Shown: positions 18,484-27,756 of the stretch, one piece after another
Layout of the letters: every line of letters starts with the position of its first letter
Numbering within the stretch: the stretch's first letter is position 1
DNA from: UQRS01 sp964481575
GTDB lineage: Bacteria > Bacillota > Clostridia > Oscillospirales > Acutalibacteraceae
Assembly (NCBI GenBank): GCA_964481575.1
Contig: CAYZTR010000004.1
Span: 1 to 64,000 of the forward strand
DNA: 64,000 nucleotides
Reading direction: 5' to 3'
Position numbers and translations under genes: made by a program
Notes under the pieces: generated by a model
The model's database searches: none
Told to the model about the DNA's origin: nothing
Seen by the model: only the letters and a program-made list of their open reading frames with translations

Positions 18484-19854
18484 TCAGGTCAACAATTTTT
18501 TTCGCTGCCATGCGGTGGAACAATACCGCACGATAAACAGAATCGCCCGGATGACCCAGTCCAGAATCATGGCCACCCAAACGCCAAAAACGCCCATTCC
18601 CAGGTGTCGTCCAAACACATATCCCAAAACAATCCGGCAGGCCCACATGGATACCACCGATACCACCATAGTATATTTCACATCATTGGCCGAGCGCAGC
18701 GTATTGGGCAGCGTAAAGCCCCAAGGCCACACAAACATGGCAACGCTGCCATGGAACCAGAGAATTTGCGACGCCATACCGGTAGTCTCGGGGGAAAGCT
18801 GATAAAGTTTTAAAATCCACGGCAGGCATAGCAGAATCAGACCGTTCACCGCCCACATAGACAGAAAGGTAATCCCCATGAGTTTCCGGGTATAGTACCG
18901 GGCCTGTGGATAATCCCCCGCACCCACGCAACGGCTTACCACCGTCACCAAAGCCAGTCCTATAGCCATACCGGGCAATACCTGGAAGCTGGCAATGGTA
19001 TTGCTGACAGCGTTGGCAGCAATGGACACCGTCCCAAAAGTAGATACCAAAGACATCAGCAGAATCTTCCCCAGCTGGAACATGGAATTTTCCAAACTGT
19101 TCGGCACCCCAATCTGCAGGATTCGTCGAATCATACCACTGTCCGGACGATACCGGAAGGGACGGCGAATGTGCAGGGACAGGCTTTGATTCCGCAGCAG
19201 CGCCACAACCACCACAGCCGCCACAGCCCGGGAAACCAGTGTGGGAATGGCAACCCCTTCTACCCCCAAATGAAAAACAAAAATTAACAGCGCATTTCCG
19301 GCGATGTTAATACCGTTCATCAGCAAGGAGGTACGCATAGAAATGGCCGAATTCCCCATCACACGAAACAGGGCCGCACCGCTGTTATATAGGGCGATAA
19401 ATGGGATCGAGGCCGAAACAATGAGATAATAGGTGTTGGCATATCCCATCACTTCCGGGGTAATCTGGCCAAACACAGTATGCAGAACCCAGTATCGCAG
19501 GGCATACAGCAAAGCCATAATTCCCAGAGCGATGAGGCCGGTAAACACCAGTAGCTGCTCCCCGGCCCGGCTGGCCTCTGCGGGCCGCTTCTGCCCCAGG
19601 TACTGTCCAGCCACCACGGCACCGCCGGTAGCCAACGCCGCAAAAATATTAATCAGCAAAATATTGATGCTGTCCACCAGAGAAACCGCCGAAACAGCAG
19701 ACTCCCCCACGCTGGCCACCATCATGGTATCGGCAATACCCACAGCCACTGCCAAAAATTGCTCCACCACCAGGGGGAAAATCAAACGAACCAGATCCCG
19801 GCTGCTGAACAACCGATCCGGCGTGCCGGTCAAGCCGGCAGAAACATGCTTCAT
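18484..19854 (-). CDS. MATE family efflux transporter
   Basis: 456 residues with twelve predicted membrane segments in two homologous halves. Typical MATE stretches are seen: VRLIFPLVVEQFLAVAVGIADTMM-like N-terminus (Asp in helix 1), GAALFRVMGN and AGQYLGQKRP. It would export cationic drugs or metabolites using Na+ or H+. First gene of the operon MATE-oxidoreductase-phosphoesterase, with its own promoter. Confidence 0.92.
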   Translation of the reverse strand: MKHVSAGLTGTPDRLFSSRDLVRLIFPLVVEQFLAVAVGIADTMMVASVGESAVSAVSLVDSINILLINIFAALATGGAVVAGQYLGQKRPAEASRAGEQLLVFTGLIALGIMALLYALRYWVLHTVFGQITPEVMGYANTYYLIVSASIPFIALYNSGAALFRVMGNSAISMRTSLLMNGINIAGNALLIFVFHLGVEGVAIPTLVSRAVAAVVVVALLRNQSLSLHIRRPFRYRPDSGMIRRILQIGVPNSLENSMFQLGKILLMSLVSTFGTVSIAANAVSNTIASFQVLPGMAIGLALVTVVSRCVGAGDYPQARYYTRKLMGITFLSMWAVNGLILLCLPWILKLYQLSPETTGMASQILWFHGSVAMFVWPWGFTLPNTLRSANDVKYTMVVSVVSMWACRIVLGYVFGRHLGMGVFGVWVAMILDWVIRAILFIVRYCSTAWQRKKLLT

Positions 19855-19894
19855 ACCATCCGATTCTTTCCATTTATGAAAATTTATTTACAAT

Positions 19895-19923
19895 AGTATA
19901 GCACGAATTTTACACCGCTGCAA
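19895..19923 (-). promoter_or_regulatory. SigA-type promoter for the MATE operon
   Basis: -35 TTGCAG and -10 TATACT on the minus strand, 17-base spacer, 41 bases before the MATE ATG. Confidence 0.75.
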
Positions 19924-20325
19924 CCGAGCAAAACAGATCTGGCTTGAGATTTTTGCCTTTGCACATCACATCGACGGCTGCAGCTGCCGTCCTCCGCCCC
20001 ACCGGCGATGTAACCAGTTAGGTTGACGGTGCCGGTGTGGGGCAGATCCGCTTTGGCAAAAATGACAGCTTCCATAAAAATAACCGGTTCCATATTCTTT
20101 TCACCAATAGTGAGAAATCATTCGCCGTGAAAAAGAGTGTTGACCAAACCGGACACCAGAGGTAAGAAAATCTTTATAGCATATAAAGCAGTAATCCATA
20201 GGATAAAATCATGAACGTTTTTAAATTGTTTCAATTATCAGATTCCACCGGATTAGATTCAACCGGATCATGAAAGTGTATCCGTTCACTCTCATAAGCA
20301 CAATTTTCTGACATATATTTGCAAC
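19924..20325. other. Intergenic region with one strong structured element
   Basis: About 400 bases between the MATE promoter and the Rex-like site contain no gene I recognise. A 69-codon minus-strand frame (19884-20093) has no ribosome site and crosses the MATE promoter. The notable content is the nested hairpin at 19996-20043, listed separately. The part from 20100 to 20325 is AT-rich and looks like spacer or upstream promoter sequence. Confidence 0.5.
19996..20043. other. Nested GC-rich hairpin, candidate structured RNA
   Basis: GCCCCACCGGC at 19996-20006 pairs with GCCGGTGTGGGGC at 20031-20043 with a 2-base bulge. Inside lies a second small stem, AACC with GGTT around AGTTA. There is no T run on either side, so it is not a simple terminator. 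It lies on the distal side of the MATE promoter and more than 300 bases before the hydrogenase promoter, so it is not clearly in either leader. Confidence 0.45.
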
Positions 20326-20343
20326 TTGTGAAATAATTCCCAA
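20326..20343. promoter_or_regulatory. Candidate Rex operator upstream of the hydrogenase operon
   Basis: TTGTGA, six A/T-rich bases, TCCCAA: one mismatch from the Rex consensus TTGTGA-N6-TCACAA. Rex senses the NADH/NAD ratio and controls hydrogenase and fermentation genes in Clostridia, which suits the operon that follows. The site lies about 25 bases upstream of the -35, an unusual place for pure repression. Confidence 0.5.
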
Positions 20344-20368
20344 AGAATTTGCATGATTTCAAAGAATT

Positions 20369-20401
20369 TTGATTGCAAATTAACAATATTTATGATACAC
20401 T
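20369..20401 (+). promoter_or_regulatory. Promoter of the hydrogenase operon (two overlapping readings)
   Basis: TTGATT-N16-TATGAT and TTGCAA-N17-TACACT overlap here. Either gives a start 30-40 bases before the first gene. The flanks contain a repeated CAAAGAATTT and the inverted pair AATTTGCA/TGCAAATT (20346-20353 and 20374-20381), possible operator sequence. Confidence 0.6.
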
Positions 20402-20440
20402 GAAAACATCCTACTTGGATACAGAAAGGAACGATGACTG

Positions 20441-22282
20441 TTGAGCAGACTAACCATTATGACCAAAAGCCAAGCTCAGGCTGCGGTCGAGGGGCTCTAC
20501 CGGGACATGGAACGGCGCATTATCGCCAGCCCGCCCGGCATTTGTCCCGTTGACCTGACGGCAGCTTTTCTGCGTATGTGCATGGCGCAAACCTGCGGAA
20601 AATGTGCCCCCTGCCGTATCGGACTCAAGCAGCTATGCAACCTGCTGGATGACATTCTAGAGGGGCGTGGTACCGAACAAACCTTAAAGTTGCTCCGCAG
20701 CACAGCCTCTTCCGTGGCCTTTTCTGCGGACTGTGCCTTGGGGTTTGAAGCTGCCAAAATTGTCCTGAAAGGAATGGACGGCTATTATGATGACTTTGAG
20801 GCCCATGTGACCCACCACCGCTGCAATTCCAAGATCACTCAGGCCATTCCCTGCGAGGCCAACTGTCCCGCTGGGGTAGATATTCCCGGCTACATCGCCC
20901 TGGTAGGCGCCCAGCAATATGCGGACGCGGTGCGGCTCATCCGGAAGGACAACCCCTTCCCGGTCGCCTGCGCCCTGATCTGTGAGCATCCCTGCGAAGC
21001 CCGTTGCCGCCGTACCATGCTGGACGCGCCGGTGAACATCCGGGGGCTGAAGCGCGCTGCTGTAGACAACGCCGGCATTGTACCGGCCCCGGCCACAGCG
21101 GAAAAAACCGGCAAAAAGGTAGCCATCATCGGCGGTGGACCCAGCGGTCTTTCCGCTGCCTACTACCTCCAACTCATGGGCCATCAATGTACTGTGTTTG
21201 AAAAGCGGCCCAAGCTGGGCGGTATGCTGGTTTACGGCATTCCCTCCTACCGGCTGCCCCGGGAGAAACTGCAGGAGGACATTGACTGTATCCTTTCCAC
21301 CGGTGTAGAAGTGCGGATGAACGCCTATATTGGCGGCAATGAAGATCAGATCAGCATGGAGCAGCTCCGGAAGGACTACGATGCTGTATACATTTCCATC
21401 GGTGCACATATGGACCGGAAGCTGGGCATTGACGGGGAGGACGCTCAGGGTGTCATCTCCGCTGTAGAAATGCTGGGCAGCATCGGCAACGGAGTGTTCC
21501 CCGACTTCAAGGGCAAGAAGGTCTGCATCATTGGCGGCGGCAATGTAGCCATGGACTGCACCCGGTCGGCCATCCGCTGCGGTGCGGATAAGGTTTCTAT
21601 TGTTTACCGTCGTCGGGTAGATGATATGACCGCTCTGCCGGAGGAAGTACAGGGCGCCATTGCGGAGGGCGCCGAAATGCTGGAGCTGTGCGCTCCCCTG
21701 CGGGTGGAAACCGATGGGCAAAACAATGTCACTGCCCTGTGGGTCTCCCCCAAAATGGTCAGCCGTATCCGGGACGGCCGTCCGGGCATTGCCGATTCCG
21801 GCAAAAATGAGGAACGGGTTCCCTGCGATGTGGTCATCGTCGCCGTAGGGCAGGCCATTGAATCGAACTATTTTGCCGAGGAAGGCATTACGGTAGCCCG
21901 TGGGGTTATCAAAGCCGATGAATGGGCCGGCATTCCCGAGGCCCCCGGCGTCTTTGCCGGCGGTGACTGCGTCACCGGTCCCGCCACCGTCATCCGTGCC
22001 ATTGCCGCCGGAAAGGTAGCCGCCAATAACATTGATCAATACCTGGGCTTCCATCATAAAATCTCAGTGGATGTGGAGGTTCCCGCCCCCAATCTGGACG
22101 ATAAGCATTACTGCGGCCGCGTCAACATGCGGGAACGCGCCCCTGAGGATCGGAAACATGATTTCAAGCTGATGGAATGCGGCATGAGTCTCAATGAAAC
22201 TCTGCAGGAAGCAGGACGCTGTCTGCGGTGCGATCACTTCGGGCTTGGAAACTTCAAGGGAGGACGGAAAAAAGAATGGTAA
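20441..22282 (+). CDS. NuoF-type 4Fe-4S domain fused to GltD-like NAD(P)H flavoprotein
   Basis: 613 residues. The first 110 residues are the NuoF C-terminal Fe-S module: C52, C55 and C58 in CGKCAPCRIG plus C98. Next comes a GltD/NfnB-like module with Fe-S cysteines C138, C142 and C181, C185, C189, an FAD loop GGGPSG at 231-236 and an NAD(P) loop GGGNVA at 365-370. It lacks the FMN/NADH part of NuoF. It probably passes electrons between NAD(P)H and the hydrogenase encoded next. The start is TTG 20441 with AAAGGA 10 bases upstream; ATG 20459 has no site. It overlaps hydA by 7 bases. The arrangement matches the proposed glutamate-synthase-linked group A2 hydrogenases, a functionally unresolved group. 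Confidence 0.85.
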   Translation: MSRLTIMTKSQAQAAVEGLYRDMERRIIASPPGICPVDLTAAFLRMCMAQTCGKCAPCRIGLKQLCNLLDDILEGRGTEQTLKLLRSTASSVAFSADCALGFEAAKIVLKGMDGYYDDFEAHVTHHRCNSKITQAIPCEANCPAGVDIPGYIALVGAQQYADAVRLIRKDNPFPVACALICEHPCEARCRRTMLDAPVNIRGLKRAAVDNAGIVPAPATAEKTGKKVAIIGGGPSGLSAAYYLQLMGHQCTVFEKRPKLGGMLVYGIPSYRLPREKLQEDIDCILSTGVEVRMNAYIGGNEDQISMEQLRKDYDAVYISIGAHMDRKLGIDGEDAQGVISAVEMLGSIGNGVFPDFKGKKVCIIGGGNVAMDCTRSAIRCGADKVSIVYRRRVDDMTALPEEVQGAIAEGAEMLELCAPLRVETDGQNNVTALWVSPKMVSRIRDGRPGIADSGKNEERVPCDVVIVAVGQAIESNYFAEEGITVARGVIKADEWAGIPEAPGVFAGGDCVTGPATVIRAIAAGKVAANNIDQYLGFHHKISVDVEVPAPNLDDKHYCGRVNMRERAPEDRKHDFKLMECGMSLNETLQEAGRCLRCDHFGLGNFKGGRKKEW

Positions 22283-24033
22283 ACATGAAGATCAATGGAC
22301 GGGAATTTACCGTCCCGGATGGCTCCACCATTTTAGAGGCCACCAAGCTGGCCGGTATGCCGGTCCCAACCCTGTGCTATTTGAAAGAGATCAACGAAAT
22401 CGCCGCCTGCCGCGTCTGTGTGGTGGAAGTGGCAGGAATTGACCATCTTATCACCGCCTGCAACAATGTGGTGCGTGAGGGGATGGAGGTATTCACCAAT
22501 ACCCTGAAGGTGCGCCGGGCCCGGCGGACCAACATTGAGCTGATGCTGTCCCAGCATCGGACCAACTGTCCCACCTGCAACCGCAGCGGTACTTGCCAAT
22601 TGCAGAAAATTGCCAACAGTCTCAACTTCCTGGACGACGTCCATTACAAATATGAGCCTAAGCCCTTGGACTGGGATCTGGACTTCCCCCTGATCCGGGA
22701 CGCTTCCAAATGTATCCATTGCATGCGCTGTGTTTCTTTCTGTGACAAGGTGCAGCGCCTGGGGGTCTGGGACATTGTCAACACCGGCTCTCATCAGGAA
22801 ATCTATATTTCCGGCGGCCGGGATATTCACGAAACCGACTGTGCCCTGTGCGGCCAGTGCATCACCCACTGTCCCACCGCCGCCCTGCAGGAGCGGGACG
22901 ACACTGCCAAGCTGTTCGGCGTCCACGGTGCCATTAACGATCCGGACAAGGTAGTTGTCGTGCAGGTGGCTCCGGCCGTCCGGGCTGCCTGGGGGGAGCG
23001 CTTCGGGCTGGCACCGGGAGTTGCCACGGAAAAGCGCATGGTAGCGGCTTTGAAACGGTTAGGCTTTGACTATGTGTTCGATACCAACTTCACAGCAGAC
23101 CTGACCATCATGGAAGAAGGTACCGAGTTCCTAAATCGCCTCAAAGAACCCACCAAGCACAAATGGCCCATGTTCACCTCCTGCTGTCCCGGCTGGGTGC
23201 GGTTTGTTAAATCCCAGTATCCTGAAATCGTGGAGAATCTGTCTACCGCCAAATCTCCCCAGCAAATGTTCGGGGCCATTGCCAAGAGTTATTTTGCCCA
23301 AAAGATCGGCGTGGAACCGGAAAATATCGTTTCCGTCTCCATCATGCCCTGCGTAGCCAAGAAGGCCGAAGCCGCCCTGTCCACCATGGCAGATGCCGGC
23401 GCCGGCCAGGATGTGGATATCTCCCTGACCACCCGGGAAATGTGCCGGATGATCGCTGCCGATCAGATCGATGTAGAGGGTCTGCCGGAAGAGGAGTTTG
23501 ATTCTCCTCTGGGTACTGGCTCGGGCGCCGGCGTGATTTTCGGCGCTACCGGTGGCGTTATGGAAGCTGCTCTGCGTACCTGCTATGCCGTGGTTACCGG
23601 TAAAAATCCGGATGCGGATGCCTTCCAGGCGGTCCGGGGCATGGACGGTTGGAAGGAAGCCGACTTTGACCTGAATGACACCACGGTACATACCGCCGTA
23701 GTCAGCGGACTGGGCAACACCCGAAAGCTGCTGAACGCCTTGCAGCGGGGTGAGGTTTCCTATGACTTTGTAGAGGTCATGGCCTGTCCCGGCGGCTGTG
23801 CTGGCGGCGGCGGCCAGCCAATTCACTTTAATGAGGAGCACGCCGGAGACCGGGGCATGACCCTATATGAATATGACCGGAATAACACCCTGCGCTTCTC
23901 CCATGAAAACCCGGAGGTACAAGCTCTGTACAAGGAGTTCCTGGGTGAGCCCTGCGGTGAAAAATCTCACCATTTGCTTCACACCAATCACCAGGCCTGG
24001 CGGATGCCTCTGGCTCCCGAACGGGACGATTAA
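22276..24033 (+). CDS. [FeFe]-hydrogenase catalytic subunit, group A
   Basis: 585 residues counted from ATG 22276 (MVNMKINGREF). In order: a [2Fe-2S] domain (C34, C45, C48, C62), the His-ligated cluster (H94, C98, C101, C107), two [4Fe-4S] clusters (C146/149/152/156 and C189/192/195/199), and the H-cluster domain with TSCCPGW (C303, C304), MPCVAKKAE (C359) and ACPGGCAGGGGQ (C504, C508). All ligands needed for activity are present, so it should evolve or take up H2 in the cytoplasm. It lacks the extra C-terminal domain of bifurcating HydA. GGAGGA lies 12 bases before the start, and the gene overlaps its flavoprotein partner. Maturases HydEFG are not in the window. Confidence 0.95.
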   Translation: MVNMKINGREFTVPDGSTILEATKLAGMPVPTLCYLKEINEIAACRVCVVEVAGIDHLITACNNVVREGMEVFTNTLKVRRARRTNIELMLSQHRTNCPTCNRSGTCQLQKIANSLNFLDDVHYKYEPKPLDWDLDFPLIRDASKCIHCMRCVSFCDKVQRLGVWDIVNTGSHQEIYISGGRDIHETDCALCGQCITHCPTAALQERDDTAKLFGVHGAINDPDKVVVVQVAPAVRAAWGERFGLAPGVATEKRMVAALKRLGFDYVFDTNFTADLTIMEEGTEFLNRLKEPTKHKWPMFTSCCPGWVRFVKSQYPEIVENLSTAKSPQQMFGAIAKSYFAQKIGVEPENIVSVSIMPCVAKKAEAALSTMADAGAGQDVDISLTTREMCRMIAADQIDVEGLPEEEFDSPLGTGSGAGVIFGATGGVMEAALRTCYAVVTGKNPDADAFQAVRGMDGWKEADFDLNDTTVHTAVVSGLGNTRKLLNALQRGEVSYDFVEVMACPGGCAGGGGQPIHFNEEHAGDRGMTLYEYDRNNTLRFSHENPEVQALYKEFLGEPCGEKSHHLLHTNHQAWRMPLAPERDD

Positions 24034-24045
24034 TTAACACAATGA

Positions 24046-24086
24046 AAAAGGACTGCCTCATCTTTGTTTGGTGAGGCAGTCCTTTT
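24046..24086. terminator. Strong terminator after the hydrogenase gene
   Basis: AAAAGGACTGCCTCA pairs perfectly with TGAGGCAGTCCTTTT across an 11-base loop. It can serve both convergent genes, hydA on plus and the GTPase gene on minus. Confidence 0.92.
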
Positions 24087-24094
24087 CTGCCTTT

Positions 24095-26053
24095 TTATAA
24101 CGCCTGGCGAGCGTGGAGAATCCATTTGGCACGATCCCGGGGATCCACCCCACGGCGGGGGGCAGTGGCTTCTACTCCAGCAGGTGCATCGGCATAGTGA
24201 GAAAACCGTGCGGAGAAAACGCCCCGGCCGCCGGTAACCGACGCAAAAGCCGTTGGAAAATCCAGACTTTCTGCCACCGGCATTTCCCCTTCCAGGGTGA
24301 AGCGCTCCCCAGCCGCACCTGGACTGTCAAATACCGCGCGGCGGGCCACCAGAAGACTGATGGTCTTGCCCAAGGCTTCAGCCGGGCCGGTGAGCCGAAT
24401 GGCATAGATGGGCTCCAGCAGCTTGGTGCCGCAATGTTCCAGGCCATTCATAATGCCCATGGGGGTGGCCACAAAAAAATCCAGAGGATGGGTGTGCTCC
24501 AAATGATGCTCCCCGTCTATAAGGGTCACCTTCAAATCGGTAACCTCCCAGCCATAAAGCCCCTGCTCCAGAGCACGGGGTACCGCTGTCGCCACATGAT
24601 TGCGGTAACGCTGTAGCAAACGCCGTTCCGGCACAACGCAGTCATATTGTAGGCCGCTGCCTCTGGGCAGCGGCTCCATGCGAAACCAAACCTTTGCCCA
24701 GCAAGGCTTGGGCATGGTATAAATTTCCACGCCCTCCCCCGCCTTACAAAGGGTTTCTTTATAAATCACCGATGCTTCCGAAAAAGTCACAGACAAACCG
24801 TACCGGTCCCGCAGAAGGATCTCCAAAATCTCCAGCTGCATTCGGCCGGTAATTCGGATGTGGAGTTCTTCCTTTTCGGGAATCCAGAGAACATCCAGAA
24901 AGGGATCCTCGTCACTCAATTCCTGCAGTGCCGCCAACAGCGGCATCCGTTCCTCGGCTATGGCAGGCAGTACCTGTACCGTCAGTAAGGGCTGGGTCAT
25001 GGAATAGGTGCGGTTCGGCGGTTCCACCCGCCCCAGAAAATCCCCGGCCTTCACCGAGGACAGACCGTACAACGCGCCGGATTCCCCGGCCGTCAGCTCC
25101 CCCAGATCCTGCTTTTGCCTACCCAGCACCCGGCGGATTTGGGTCACCTTTTCCTCCTGATCGGCACGGCGGAGATAGACGCTGTCCCGATTCCGAACAC
25201 AGCCGGAAAACAGCCGGACAAAGGCCACCTTCCCCATGCCTTTCTCATGCTCCACCTTATAGACTTGGGCGCAGAAAGGGCCGTCTGTATCGGCGGACGC
25301 AGCAGGAAACCAGTCGTTGAGACAATCCAGCAGCACCTCTACCGAAAGTCCCAATTTGGAGGCACCGAACACCACTGGCACAATCCGCCGTCCAGCCACG
25401 CCCCGCCGGATGGCGGACTGCAATGTGTCCGGCGCCACCCGGCCGGAGTCCAGATAGGTTTCCAGGATGGACTCCTCCACCCCGGCCGCCGCCGTCACCA
25501 GCCGTTCCAAATAAGCCGGATCTTCTAATCCGTGGCATGGGGCGGCAACCGATTCACTGCCCTCTCCATTGGGAGGATTTACCGCCAAAGGTTCCCATCC
25601 CATGGGTGACAGCAGCCGGGTTAAATGGGCCAACACAGCAACACTGTCACTGCCTGCCCGGTCAATTTTATTGATAAACACAGCAAAAGGCAATTTCAGG
25701 GTGTGAAAGGCCTCCAGCAGCACTTCGGTTTGGGCTTGTACCCCTTCCACCGCCGACACCACCAGAACGGCGGCATCCAGCACCGACAGACTCCGCTCCA
25801 CCTGGCCGGAAAAATCCACATGTCCCGGCGTATCAATCAGGAAAAAGCGGGTATCCCGCCAGGTCAAATCGGTGGCGGCTGCCTGAACTGTAATCCCTCT
25901 GGATTGCTCCACCGGGAGCCAGTCAGTCTGGGTAGTACCCGAATCCACACTGCCCGCCGTACGCACTGCTCCACTGGCATATAGCATTTGCTCCGTCAGG
26001 GTGGTTTTCCCAGCATCCACATGGGCCACGAGGCCCAAGTTCATTGTTTTCAT
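24095..26053 (-). CDS. TetM/EF-G-like translational GTPase
   Basis: 652 residues from MKTMNLGLVAHVDAG (26053; GAGAGGG upstream). GTPase motifs are intact: AHVDAGKTT (G1), DTPGHVDF (G3) and NKID (G4). EF-G-like domains II-V follow, the last region with HTHPLDFF and GIMNGLEHCG. The overall pattern is that of the tetracycline ribosomal-protection family (TetM/TetO/TetW). Several chromosomal relatives in gut Clostridia are not known to give resistance, and the immediate neighbour is adenine deaminase, not a mobile element. I therefore call it a TetM-like GTPase of unproven function. It starts 10 bases after ade and shares its promoter. Confidence 0.8.
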   Translation of the reverse strand: MKTMNLGLVAHVDAGKTTLTEQMLYASGAVRTAGSVDSGTTQTDWLPVEQSRGITVQAAATDLTWRDTRFFLIDTPGHVDFSGQVERSLSVLDAAVLVVSAVEGVQAQTEVLLEAFHTLKLPFAVFINKIDRAGSDSVAVLAHLTRLLSPMGWEPLAVNPPNGEGSESVAAPCHGLEDPAYLERLVTAAAGVEESILETYLDSGRVAPDTLQSAIRRGVAGRRIVPVVFGASKLGLSVEVLLDCLNDWFPAASADTDGPFCAQVYKVEHEKGMGKVAFVRLFSGCVRNRDSVYLRRADQEEKVTQIRRVLGRQKQDLGELTAGESGALYGLSSVKAGDFLGRVEPPNRTYSMTQPLLTVQVLPAIAEERMPLLAALQELSDEDPFLDVLWIPEKEELHIRITGRMQLEILEILLRDRYGLSVTFSEASVIYKETLCKAGEGVEIYTMPKPCWAKVWFRMEPLPRGSGLQYDCVVPERRLLQRYRNHVATAVPRALEQGLYGWEVTDLKVTLIDGEHHLEHTHPLDFFVATPMGIMNGLEHCGTKLLEPIYAIRLTGPAEALGKTISLLVARRAVFDSPGAAGERFTLEGEMPVAESLDFPTAFASVTGGRGVFSARFSHYADAPAGVEATAPRRGVDPRDRAKWILHARQAL

Positions 26054-26063
26054 ACGCGCCCTC

Positions 26064-27713
26064 TCAATGGATAAAAGAAAAGGCATTTACATCAAAAAGT
26101 CCACTGTCACAAAGACGAAGTTCGGGGATCACCAGCAGGGGCAAAAAGCCCAGGATCATCAGAAGCTTGCCGCCGTCCCCGTCCAGCTGGGCCACTGCTG
26201 CCAACACCTGTTCCTGATCGGCCAGGACCTGTTCCACCGGTGCATCGGTCATGAGACCTCCCACCGGCAGTGCCAGCTTGGCCAGGCATTTTCCCTGCTT
26301 CACCACAGCAATACCACCGTCCCGACCCAGCGCTTCCACTGCCAGGTGCATATCGGCGTCACTGTCTCCCATGACGATGATGTTATGGGAATCGTGACCA
26401 ATGGACTGGGCAATGGCACCGTCGGCAATGTGAATTCCCTTTACAAAGGCCCGGCCGATATTGCCGCTGGCCTGATAACGTTCTATCACAGCCAAATGGT
26501 TCAGTCCCTCTCCTGAGGGCAGATAGGTCTTTGCCGTCCGTAAGGTATCGGGAACAATTTCAATGACCGGAACTTTGGGGTCAAATTCCCGGGTCAGATC
26601 CCCAGGCTGCAAAGAGCGAATGTTCACCGTATTCCGCACTGCAGGATCCGCCACAGGCGTCACATCAAACAGGGCCTTGCCTTTCTCGGCCACCAGCCGC
26701 CCCTTCTTATACACCTGCAAAATTCCAGTCTCATCACAAACCACCAGGTCGGCCTGATAGCCGGGGGTAATGGCCCCCACTTTCTCCAGGCCATGGCACT
26801 GGGCCACATGAAGCGTGGCCATGGCCAGAGCCATTTCCGGCGCCAGGCCGGCGGCAATGGCTACCCGGAGACAATCCAAGATGCTGCCATGCGCCAGCAG
26901 ATCATCAATATGCTTGTCATCGGTACAAAAGGCAAACCGGGTGCAATTCTTCGCCGTCACAGCAGGCAACAGATTCACAATATCCTTGGACACAGTACCC
27001 TCCCGCAGCAGAATATACATCCCCAGCCGCACCTTTTCTGCGGCCTCCTCCGGAGTAACACTTTCGTGATCGTTGCCGATTCCGGTACCAATATAGGCCC
27101 CCAGATCATTGCCGGTGAGAGTAGGGGCATGGCCATCTATGCGGCCGGTGGCCTCCAGCTTTCCCAGCACTTCCGGATCCTTTCCCAGAAGTCCGGGATA
27201 ATTCATCATTTCTCCCAAACCGTGATACTTCCCGGTTTGCATGAGCCGGACGGTATCAGCGGCCGTCAAACTACAACCGGCATGCTCAAAGGGGGTAGAC
27301 GGTACACAGGATGGCAACATCCAGCGAAATTCCAGAGGCACACTTTCCCCTGACTTGCGCATAAATTCCAAGCCTGCTTCCCCACAGGCATTGGTAATCT
27401 CATGGGGATCGGCCACCACGGTGGTAACTCCATGAGGCATGGCCACCTGTGCATAACGATCCGGCGTCAGATAGGAGGATTCCACATGCATGTGTCCGTC
27501 AATGAAACCGGGCAGCAAAAATTGACGCGACAGATCCAATTCCTGCCGGCCGGTATACTGTCCTACTCCAACGATGGTGTCCCCCTCCACCGCCACATCA
27601 GCGGTAAAGAAGGTTTGATTAAAAGCGTCAAAAACCCTGGCATGCTTCAGCACCAGCTCTGCCGGTTTTTCTCCCCGGGCTAATGCAACAAACTCCTGCT
27701 TGGATATGGACAT
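26064..27713 (-). CDS. ade: Adenine deaminase
   Basis: Converts adenine to hypoxanthine in purine salvage. 549 residues of the Ade/AdeC amidohydrolase family. The metal motif GFIDGHMHVES, then ADPHEI, VDGH-type APTLTGND region and CTDDKH are recognisable, and the C-terminal part has the QSIGHDSHNIIVMG and GGIAVV segments. The start at 27713 (MSISKQEF) has AGGAGG at ideal spacing. It has its own promoter; no purine riboswitch is visible in the leader of about 45 bases. Confidence 0.94.
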   Translation of the reverse strand: MSISKQEFVALARGEKPAELVLKHARVFDAFNQTFFTADVAVEGDTIVGVGQYTGRQELDLSRQFLLPGFIDGHMHVESSYLTPDRYAQVAMPHGVTTVVADPHEITNACGEAGLEFMRKSGESVPLEFRWMLPSCVPSTPFEHAGCSLTAADTVRLMQTGKYHGLGEMMNYPGLLGKDPEVLGKLEATGRIDGHAPTLTGNDLGAYIGTGIGNDHESVTPEEAAEKVRLGMYILLREGTVSKDIVNLLPAVTAKNCTRFAFCTDDKHIDDLLAHGSILDCLRVAIAAGLAPEMALAMATLHVAQCHGLEKVGAITPGYQADLVVCDETGILQVYKKGRLVAEKGKALFDVTPVADPAVRNTVNIRSLQPGDLTREFDPKVPVIEIVPDTLRTAKTYLPSGEGLNHLAVIERYQASGNIGRAFVKGIHIADGAIAQSIGHDSHNIIVMGDSDADMHLAVEALGRDGGIAVVKQGKCLAKLALPVGGLMTDAPVEQVLADQEQVLAAVAQLDGDGGKLLMILGFLPLLVIPELRLCDSGLFDVNAFSFIH

Positions 27714-27756
27714 ACAAATTCCTCCTATCGGGGCATCCCCCGGAATATTCGCTTTC

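Noticed and set aside
19884..20093. 69-codon minus-strand frame before the MATE gene
   Set aside because: No ribosome site, and it runs through the MATE promoter; no relation to any family recognised.
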